Shown here: positions 34,746 through 40,455 of the stretch, piece by piece
Layout of the letters: every line of letters starts with the position of its first letter
How positions within the stretch are numbered: position 1 is the first letter of the stretch
NCBI GenBank assembly: GCA_031258155.1
Contig: JAIRNH010000055.1
Span: 1 to 40,455 of the forward strand
DNA length: 40,455 bases
Reading direction: 5' to 3'
Source: Helicobacteraceae bacterium
GTDB taxonomy: Bacteria; Campylobacterota; Campylobacteria; Campylobacterales; SZUA-545
Translations under genes and position numbers: made by a program
Notes under the pieces: model-generated
What the model saw: only the letters and a program-made list of their open reading frames with translations
What the model was told of the DNA's origin: nothing
The model's database searches: none

Positions 34746-35479
34746 GGACGCTCGCTCTTTTTGCCGCGTTTGCGATCGCCGCTTTCGCCGCGCCCGAACT
34801 CTTGCAACTGCCTACCGTCGATCTGCGCATAAACGCGCCCGAAAACCCTACGCAGCTTGTTCAGACGCTGAATATCATCATTATTTTAACGCTCCTTGTG
34901 CTTGCGCCAAGCCTCGTGATGATGACGACGAGTTTCACGCGGCTTTTGATTGTTTTTAGCTTTTTGCGCCAAGCGATGGGAACGCAACAAACGCCGCCCA
35001 ATCAAATTCTAATTTCGATGGCGCTAATCCTCACCTTTTTTATTATGGAACCCGCTATGCGTCAGGCGTGGAGCGAGGGAGTAGTCCCCTATATGAACGA
35101 GGAGATCGGCTACGTCGAAGCGTTTGATCGCTCGATCGCGCCGTTCGAGGATTTTATGCTACGCAACACGCGCGAAAAGGACTTGGCGCTCTTCTTGCGC
35201 ATTCGCGGCGAGGACAATATCCAAAGCGAAGCGGATATTACTCTGCCCGTTTTGCTCCCCGCGTTTATGATCAGCGAACTAAAAACGGCGTTTGAGATCG
35301 GATTTTTGCTCTATCTGCCGTTTTTGGTGATCGATATGGTGGTAAGCTCCGTATTGATGGCTATGGGTATGATGATGTTGCCGCCGGTTATGATCAGTCT
35401 GCCGTTTAAGATTATACTTTTTATTATGGTGGACGGCTGGAATCTAATCGTGGGAAGCGTGGTGCAGAGTTTTAGATGA
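34742..35479 (+). CDS. fliP: Flagellar export gate protein FliP
   Basis: The 245-residue inner-membrane protein has a cleavable-looking signal segment (LALFAAFAIAAFAAPE), as known for FliP. Then come the family regions SLVMMTTSFTRLLIVFSFLR (about 58-77), GTQQTPPNQILISMALILTF and FMISELKTAFEIGFLLYLPF (about 176-195). It forms the core of the export gate with FliQ and FliR. It is coupled to motB upstream and the methyltransferase gene downstream by 4-base overlaps. Confidence 0.97.
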   Translation: MRTLALFAAFAIAAFAAPELLQLPTVDLRINAPENPTQLVQTLNIIIILTLLVLAPSLVMMTTSFTRLLIVFSFLRQAMGTQQTPPNQILISMALILTFFIMEPAMRQAWSEGVVPYMNEEIGYVEAFDRSIAPFEDFMLRNTREKDLALFLRIRGEDNIQSEADITLPVLLPAFMISELKTAFEIGFLLYLPFLVIDMVVSSVLMAMGMMMLPPVMISLPFKIILFIMVDGWNLIVGSVVQSFR

Positions 35480-36585
35480 ATTGCGAATGGTTTGGCGAAT
35501 GCGGCGGGTGCGCGTTGGCGCTTGAATACGACGAGCAGTTATCGCGTAAAAAAGACGGGTTTTTGGAGTTGTTTAGCGATCTTAATTTGCCAAAAATCGA
35601 GGTTTTTCCAAGTAAAAAAAGCCATTTTAGAAATCGCGGCGAGTTTCGCGTATGGCACGAAAGGGGCGGCGGGATCGCGCTTAGCATGTATAAAAAAGGC
35701 GGCGGCGGCGCGATTAGCGTCGCTCGTTGCGCGGCGATGAACGAGCGCTTTAGCGATAATATGCAAGCGATCGCGGATTGCATAGGCGAAAATCCCGCGC
35801 TTTTCGAGCGGCTTTTCGAGCTTGATTTTCTCGCTTCAAGCGACGGCGGGGAGATGATTATCGCGCTTATATACCATAAACCGATCGACGAAAAATGGAG
35901 CGAAGCGGCAAAGGCGCTTAGCGATCGTTTCGGCGTTAGCGTAATAGGGCGCAGCAAGGGCAAGAAATTAACGATCGGCAACGATTTTATCACCGAACAA
36001 ATAACGATAAAAAACCAAAGCTGGAATTATAAACAAGCGGAGGGAAACTTCAGCCAGCCAAACGGATATATAAACCGCGAAATGATCGGTTTTATCGATA
36101 GCGTAACGTCAAATAACGACGACGGTTTCGAGCTATATTGCGGTAACGGCAATTTTACGCTTCCATTATCGCAAAAATTACATAGAGCGCTCGCTATAGA
36201 GATCAATCGCGAACTGTTAGACGCGGCGAAAGAAAACGCGAAAAACAATAAACGAGACAATATCTTTTTCGCGCGTATGAGCGCCGAAGAGTTTGCCAAC
36301 GCGATCAACAAAACGCGATCGTTTAATCGCCTAAAAGAGATTGATCTTAACTCCTTTGATTTTCACACCGCGCTAGTAGATCCGCCGCGTTTAGGACTCG
36401 ATCGCGTTTCGCTAAATCTGATAGCGGGTATGGAGCGGATAGTTTATATCTCTTGCAATCCGCAAACCTTGCGCCGCGATCTGCGGGAATTAACCAAAAC
36501 GCGCCGCATCGTTTCCGCCGCGCTTTTTGACCAATTTCCATATACGCCGCATATCGAAACCTGCGTTATATTAGAAAAGGAGTAA
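35476..36585 (+). CDS. trmA: TrmA/RlmD-family RNA (uracil-5-)-methyltransferase
   Basis: The 369-residue SAM-dependent enzyme makes 5-methyluridine in tRNA or rRNA. The N-terminus has C-x5-C-G-G-C (CEWFGECGGC) and a later VARCAAM, the four-Cys iron-sulfur pattern of RumA/RlmD-type enzymes. The SAM motif is ELYCGNGNFTLPLSQ (about 213-227), then VDPPRLGLD, the catalytic Cys in YISCNPQTLRRDL (about 320) and PHIETCVIL with the general base Glu. The tRNA-versus-rRNA target is not decided by sequence; the name follows the trmA-type genes I recall near fliP/glmU in Campylobacter. ATG 35476 overlaps the fliP stop. Confidence 0.88.
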   Translation: MNCEWFGECGGCALALEYDEQLSRKKDGFLELFSDLNLPKIEVFPSKKSHFRNRGEFRVWHERGGGIALSMYKKGGGGAISVARCAAMNERFSDNMQAIADCIGENPALFERLFELDFLASSDGGEMIIALIYHKPIDEKWSEAAKALSDRFGVSVIGRSKGKKLTIGNDFITEQITIKNQSWNYKQAEGNFSQPNGYINREMIGFIDSVTSNNDDGFELYCGNGNFTLPLSQKLHRALAIEINRELLDAAKENAKNNKRDNIFFARMSAEEFANAINKTRSFNRLKEIDLNSFDFHTALVDPPRLGLDRVSLNLIAGMERIVYISCNPQTLRRDLRELTKTRRIVSAALFDQFPYTPHIETCVILEKE

Positions 36586-36592
36586 GCGTCTT

Positions 36593-37729
36593 ATGTCTAT
36601 CGCCTTTGAATCATATCCGTTTGAAAGGTTGCGATCGCTGTTAGAGGATATACGACCAAGATCGGATAAAACGCCCATCAATTTACAGATCGGCGAGCCG
36701 CAGTTTGAAACGCCAAAGCCTATTTTAGAGGTGTTGAGCGCCCATATCGGCAAGTTCAACAAATACCCGCCAAGCGCGGGCATTCCCAAATTAAGCGAGG
36801 CGCAAATTAGCTTTGTCGATCGTCGTTTTGGCGTTAAACTAGCGGATAATCAGATCGCGCCGACGCTTGGCGCGAGAGAGGCGCTGTTTAACTTCCCGCA
36901 ATGCCTGCTTTTTGGCAAAGATAAGCCTACTATAGCCCATCCAAACCCTTTTTATCAGATATACGAAGGCGCGGCGAAGGCAAGCCGCGCAAAAAGCGTT
37001 CTGCTAGACCTGACGCGAGCGAATAACTTTAAGCCCGATATAACCGATCCAAGACTAAGAGATTGCGATCTGGTTATTCTTAACTCGCCAAATAATCCGA
37101 CAGGCTCCGTTTTGGCGCTAGACGAGTTAATCGAATGGGCGAAACTTTCCGAAAAATACGGCTTTGTCCTGCTAAACGACGAGTGCTACTCGGAGATATA
37201 CGTTAAAGCGCCGCCAGCGTCGCTTTTGCAAGCGGCAAAGGCGATTGGCAACGATAGTTTTAGCAACATTATCGTTATTAACTCGCTCTCTAAACGCTCG
37301 AGCGCGGCGGGAATTAGAAGCGGTTTTATCGCGGGCGATAGCGCTATTTTAAGCGAATATGCGAGATATAGATCGTATGCGGGAGCGACGGCGGGCGTTC
37401 CGCTTCAGATCGCGGCGGCTTACGCGTGGTTAGACGACAAACACAGCGAAGAAATTCGTATAAAATACGCCAAAAATATGGAGTTAGCCCAAAAAACGCT
37501 GGGCGTAGAGACGCCCGAAACGACGTTCTATCTCTGGCTTGCCGTCGGCGACGATCTCAAAGCGGCGCGCGAGCTTTACGAGCGTTACGCGCTTAGAACC
37601 TTGCCCGGAACTTTTCTTTCGCGCGGCAAAAGTCCGCTTGGGTTTTTGCGCGTCGCGCTTACTAGCGAGGGAAGCGAGACGCTGGAGGCGTTAAATAGGC
37701 TTAAAGATTTCTTGAAAGACGAGCGATGA
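36593..37729 (+). CDS. dapC: PLP-dependent aminotransferase, DapC-like (succinyldiaminopimelate aminotransferase)
   Basis: This 378-residue class I/II aminotransferase carries LQIGEPQFETPKPILE near the N-terminus, the NSPNNPTGSV PLP region (about residues 163-172) and the Schiff-base Lys in NSLSKRSSAAGIRSGF (about 230-245). The opening FERLRSLLEDIRP fits the DapC-like group found in Campylobacterota, which provides diaminopimelate for peptidoglycan and lysine. The exact substrate is inferred; other acidic-amino-acid transaminases look similar. Seven bases after trmA and four-base overlap with the next gene. murC nearby suits a peptidoglycan role. Confidence 0.82.
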   Translation: MSIAFESYPFERLRSLLEDIRPRSDKTPINLQIGEPQFETPKPILEVLSAHIGKFNKYPPSAGIPKLSEAQISFVDRRFGVKLADNQIAPTLGAREALFNFPQCLLFGKDKPTIAHPNPFYQIYEGAAKASRAKSVLLDLTRANNFKPDITDPRLRDCDLVILNSPNNPTGSVLALDELIEWAKLSEKYGFVLLNDECYSEIYVKAPPASLLQAAKAIGNDSFSNIIVINSLSKRSSAAGIRSGFIAGDSAILSEYARYRSYAGATAGVPLQIAAAYAWLDDKHSEEIRIKYAKNMELAQKTLGVETPETTFYLWLAVGDDLKAARELYERYALRTLPGTFLSRGKSPLGFLRVALTSEGSETLEALNRLKDFLKDER

Positions 37730-38202
37730 GAAGAAAAGATCGCGAGGTGAAAGATTTTGCGCAAATTATGGAAATTTTATCCAAATGCGAGGTAATGCGC
37801 GTAGCTATGATCGACAAAAACGAGCCGTATATCGTCGCGCTTAATTTTGGCTTTGAAACTAACGGCGAGCGTTTAACGCTCTATTTTCACGGCGCTAGCG
37901 AAGGGCGCAAAATAGCGGTTTTGTCGGAAAATCCGCGAGTTTGTTTTGAAGCCGATCGCCTCTACGCTGTCGCGACGGATAAAAAAGAGGTATGCAAATC
38001 TTCTTGCGTATATGAAAGCGTCGTCGGTTGGGGCGGCGGCGAACTTGTCAGGGAGAACGAAGAGAAGCAAACGGCTATCGGCGCGTTGATTCGGCGCTAT
38101 GGTTTTGAAGGAACGCCAAGCTATGATCCCGCGGTGTTTTCGCGCGTTTTGGCGTGGAAAATCAAGGTTGATACGTTGAGCGCCAAACGGCGTTTTACAT
38201 AA
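37726..38202 (+). CDS. Pyridoxamine 5'-phosphate oxidase-fold (NimA-like) flavoprotein
   Basis: A 158-residue single-domain split-barrel protein. Features seen are VMRVAMIDKNEPYIVALNFG (about residues 24-43), TLYFHGASEGRKIAVLSENP (about 52-71) and a late YESVVGWGGGELVRENEEKQ. This pattern matches the nitroimidazole-resistance/NimA-like branch of the PNPOx superfamily, which bind FMN or related cofactors. The natural substrate is unknown. It overlaps the aminotransferase gene by 4 bases and lies 8 bases before murC. Confidence 0.85.
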   Translation: MRRKDREVKDFAQIMEILSKCEVMRVAMIDKNEPYIVALNFGFETNGERLTLYFHGASEGRKIAVLSENPRVCFEADRLYAVATDKKEVCKSSCVYESVVGWGGGELVRENEEKQTAIGALIRRYGFEGTPSYDPAVFSRVLAWKIKVDTLSAKRRFT

Positions 38203-38210
38203 GAAAAGCG

Positions 38211-39494
38211 ATGGGAAAGAAAAATAAAAAAGCGCATTTTATCGGCATAGGCGGCATAGGCATTTCGGCGCTTGCGCGGCTTACAAAACACGAGGGGCAT
38301 ATCGTAAGCGGATCGGATATAACGCGCACGCCCCTAATCGACAAATTGCGCAAAGAGGGTATAAAGATCAATATCCCGCATAGCGCGAAGGCGATAAGCG
38401 ATCAAGATTTGGTGATCCATTCGGCGATCATCAAAGAGGATAACGAAGAGATAGTCGAAGCGAAGAGGCGCGGTATTCCCGTCTTATGCCGCAAAGAGGC
38501 GCTCAAAAGCGTGTTGGCGGACAAAGAGGTGTTTTCCGTCGCGGGCGCGCATGGCAAAAGCACGACGAGCGCGATTTTATCGACCATATTAGAATCCTCC
38601 GCGTTAATCGGCGCCGAAAGTAAAAACTTTGGTTCCAACGCGCGTTTCGCGGAAGGCAAAACGCTGGTTTTTGAAGCGGACGAATCGGACGCGAGCTTTC
38701 TTTGCTCCAACCCTAACGTGGCGATTGTAACCAACGCCGAACCAGAGCATATGGAGTATTACGACTACGATCTAGACAAGTTCTACGGCGCCTATACGGA
38801 GTTTTTATCGCTTGCGAAAATTCGCGTGATCAACGCCGAAGATAAGTTTTTATCGACCTATAAAGACGAGGCGATTCGCCTGTTTCCAAGCGAAGATATA
38901 AAAAATATGCGTTTTCTGTTGAAAAACGGCGAGCCGTTTACCGCTTTTGAACTAAAGAGTTTTGGCGAGTTTTTTGTGTGGGGTTTTGGCGAGCATATCG
39001 CGATAGACGCTAGTTTGTCGATCTTGGCGGCAAATTTGCGCCTGCCGATCGATACGATTCGCGAAAGGCTATGCGGCTATCGCGGGATCAAAAAGCGTTT
39101 CGACGTGGTGCGGCGCACGGATAAACTCGTGGTGATCGACGATTACGGACACCACCCTACCGAAATAGAGGCGACGTTGCAATCGGCTCATCGGTATAAA
39201 GAGCTATTAGGATTAAAGAGCGTTACGGCGATTTGGCAACCGCATAAGTATTCGCGCACGCTGCACAACCTCGATCATTTTGTGCGTTGCTTCGACGGCG
39301 TAGATCGATTGATTATCCTGCCCGTGTGGGCGGCGAGCGAAGAGCCGATCGAGCTTGATCTGCCCGAACGATTCAAACGCTATAGCCCGCAATTCGCGCC
39401 TGATTTCGCGAGCGTAAAAAGCATGATAGACGAGGGCGTTTTAATCGGCTTTGGCGCTGGCAACCTTACCTATCAGCTTCGCGCAAACCGCTAA
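38211..39494 (+). CDS. murC: UDP-N-acetylmuramate--L-alanine ligase
   Basis: The 427-residue enzyme adds the first amino acid to UDP-MurNAc in peptidoglycan synthesis. It has the MurC N-terminal FIGIGGIGISALARL (about residues 11-25), the ATP-binding AGAHGKSTTSAILSTI (about 111-126), EADESDASFL and the C-terminal DDYGHHPTEIEATLQSAHRY (about 305-324). Length is short compared with E. coli (491) but close to other Campylobacterota forms. ATG 38211 follows AAGAAAAGCG. It ends the plus-strand run that starts at motA. Confidence 0.97.
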   Translation: MGKKNKKAHFIGIGGIGISALARLTKHEGHIVSGSDITRTPLIDKLRKEGIKINIPHSAKAISDQDLVIHSAIIKEDNEEIVEAKRRGIPVLCRKEALKSVLADKEVFSVAGAHGKSTTSAILSTILESSALIGAESKNFGSNARFAEGKTLVFEADESDASFLCSNPNVAIVTNAEPEHMEYYDYDLDKFYGAYTEFLSLAKIRVINAEDKFLSTYKDEAIRLFPSEDIKNMRFLLKNGEPFTAFELKSFGEFFVWGFGEHIAIDASLSILAANLRLPIDTIRERLCGYRGIKKRFDVVRRTDKLVVIDDYGHHPTEIEATLQSAHRYKELLGLKSVTAIWQPHKYSRTLHNLDHFVRCFDGVDRLIILPVWAASEEPIELDLPERFKRYSPQFAPDFASVKSMIDEGVLIGFGAGNLTYQLRANR

Positions 39495-39707
39495 CGCCGC
39501 CGAAAGGCGACTAAGTTAGCAAAAGATTACGCGAAAGCGGCAAATAGTGCGCGCTAAACGCACAGAATATAATTATTTTAACGCTTAGAGGACGCGCTTA
39601 GTTGTGTTTTCGAGCGCCGCCAAGCTAGAAAAACGCGGATAACCAACGCGTTATCGCTTGAAAACTAAAAGAAGCGCTTTGGCGATCTTTTTAAGGGTTG
39701 GCGATAT

Positions 39708-39713
39708 ACAATC
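39708..39713 (+). promoter_or_regulatory. Candidate -10 box for the SIMPL-like gene
   Basis: GCGATATACAATCC, with TACAAT at 39708-39713, lies 26 bases before ATG 39739. AAAGG follows before the start codon. Confidence 0.4.
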
Positions 39714-39738
39714 CCCAAAACAAAATAAAGGTTAAGCG

Positions 39739-40095
39739 ATGCAAACTAAGAGCGCGATTATTTTAGGGGTTTCGTTCGTGATCGGTTTAAGCATAGAGGC
39801 GGCGATATCAAAGTGGGACGTCTATGACTACTCGAACGTTCACGTCTCTGTCGCTGCCGACAAGCGCGTAACGTTAAAAGAGGGCGAAGAGGTCAGCCCG
39901 GGAGTACTAAGCGAAATGTTTGAGCGCGCGCGCGAACAAGCCGAAGCGATAGCTCGCGCTTCAGGCAAAAAATTGGGCGCTCCAGCAGACGTATATTCCA
40001 ACGTTAATGGCTCCTATCAGTATTCAGAGGAGCCGCAAGAAGACGGCAAAAGAGAGGTGACGATCAACCTTTCCGCAACCTTTGATATGAAATAG
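39739..40095 (+). CDS. Membrane-anchored SIMPL (DUF541)-like short protein
   Basis: A 118-residue protein with an N-terminal hydrophobic segment (IILGVSFVIGLSIEAAI, residues 7-23), probably an uncleaved anchor or signal. The rest resembles the C-terminal half of SIMPL/DUF541 domains: REQAEAIARASGKKLGAPAD (about 70-89), then VTINLSATFDMK at the end. Full SIMPL proteins are about 220-240 residues, so this is a short version or a truncated copy. Function unknown. ATG 39739 has AAAGG upstream and its own promoter-like box. Confidence 0.68.
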   Translation: MQTKSAIILGVSFVIGLSIEAAISKWDVYDYSNVHVSVAADKRVTLKEGEEVSPGVLSEMFERAREQAEAIARASGKKLGAPADVYSNVNGSYQYSEEPQEDGKREVTINLSATFDMK

Positions 40096-40455
40096 CTTTT
40101 TCACGCGCGCTGGCGCGATTTCAAAGTCAAGCGTCTCGTTTGTTTGGCGAGCGTCGGCGCGTTTAACGGCGTTAACGTTCGCGTAAGGACGCAAAAAGAA
40201 AGCGATGTTTGACACGCATAAAGCTACTTCAACGCCAACAAACCCATACCGCAAACAGCTTCTAATTCCTACGCCCTCTTTCGTCATTCCCGCGCCCCCC
40301 TCTCGTCATTTCCGCCCTTCCGTCATTCCCGCGTAAGCGGGAATCCATTTCCAGATATTTCGCAAAAACAACAAACAATCGCATTACATTATTTCTATGG
40401 ATTCCCGCCTTCCTCCGCGATTACGAAGCGCCCGCGCTTCTATCGCTCCGCGCGG
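40096..40455. other. Gene-free end of window
   Basis: No supportable gene. Apart from the repeat cluster at 40281-40409, it contains only an unsupported open frame on the minus strand overlapping the SIMPL-like gene end. Confidence 0.5.
40281..40409. repeat. ATTCCC/GGGAAT palindromic repeat cluster (dRS3-like)
   Basis: ATTCCCGCGTAAGCGGGAAT at 40325-40344 is a perfect 8-bp hairpin with a 4-base loop and has the form ATTCCC-N8-GGGAAT known as dRS3 in Neisseria. GCGGGAATCCAT (40337-40348) is repeated exactly inverted as ATGGATTCCCGC (40397-40408), enclosing an AT-rich 48-base stretch. Degenerate copies of CGTCATTCCCGC occur at 40282-40293 and 40304-40315. The layout suggests a small non-coding mobile or recombinogenic repeat. 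It lies downstream of the SIMPL-like gene with no gene beyond it in the window. Confidence 0.75.

Noticed and set aside
39498-39519. Terminator after murC (CGCC-GAAA-GGCG with flanking CTAAC/GTTAG)
   Set aside because: Four-pair core without a T-run; suggestive only.
40024-40287. 87-residue minus-strand frame at the window end
   Set aside because: Overlaps the end of the SIMPL-like gene, has no ribosome site and no recognisable content.
1-40455. CRISPR array, prophage, transposase or known defence island
   Set aside because: No regularly spaced repeats, integrase, transposase or defence-gene signatures were seen in any frame.

Overview
The window reads as chromosomal DNA of a member of the Campylobacterota (Epsilonproteobacteria), but an unusually GC-rich one (about half G+C by eye). 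The assignment rests on recalled gene order shared with Campylobacter: glmU, coaBC, uppS, a prepilin peptidase and truA clustered with fliP and a TrmA-type methyltransferase; a PEB4/Cbf2-type PpiC isomerase followed by fba; and ilvB-ilvN followed by lpxD. Flagellar genes (fliI, fliQ, fliP, motA, motB) are scattered among housekeeping genes, as is usual in this phylum. A futalosine-pathway menaquinone gene (mqnD-like) fits the same lineage. The octamer GCGATCGC is strikingly frequent.

Layout. Bases 1-3810 (minus strand) hold a sulfur-acquisition operon: a substrate-binding protein, permease and ATPase of the sulfonate/taurine ABC type, then a flavin monooxygenase of the SfnB/DszC type cut by the window edge. 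A leader with three inverted repeats lies upstream. At 4268-5317 is a lone AAA-type ATPase, followed by two minus-strand serine tRNA genes. From 8531 down to 5813 runs a minus-strand operon: thioredoxin-like protein, MgtE, LOG-family enzyme and a very acidic 61-residue protein. A phosphate transporter and glmS follow on the plus strand, then a small unknown gene, and argG and typA on the minus strand.

Bases 16376-19476 carry a PpiC isomerase, fba, a TPR protein and folE. Two outer-membrane beta-barrel-like genes (19494-20037 and 22789-23521, both minus) are each out of frame at a homopolymer in the sequence given. One has a run of 15 G/C near its 5' end and looks like a phase-variable contingency gene caught in the OFF state. 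Between them lie fliI and a DJ-1 family gene, plus a lipoprotein gene in operon with the phase-variable one. ilvB, ilvN, lpxD, mqnD and fliQ then run on the plus strand.

From 33109 down to 28473 five genes (glmU, coaBC, uppS, prepilin peptidase, truA) are joined by 4-base overlaps. Divergently, motA, motB, fliP, trmA, a DapC-like aminotransferase, a PNPOx-fold protein and murC run to 39494. A small membrane-anchored SIMPL-like protein follows. The window ends in a palindromic ATTCCC/GGGAAT repeat array.

Recurring themes are cell-envelope and peptidoglycan precursor supply (glmS, glmU, murC, uppS, lpxD, DapC), motility and surface-protein variation. No CRISPR array, prophage, transposase or recognisable defence island was seen. 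All calls come from reading the sequence and translations; no database search was run.
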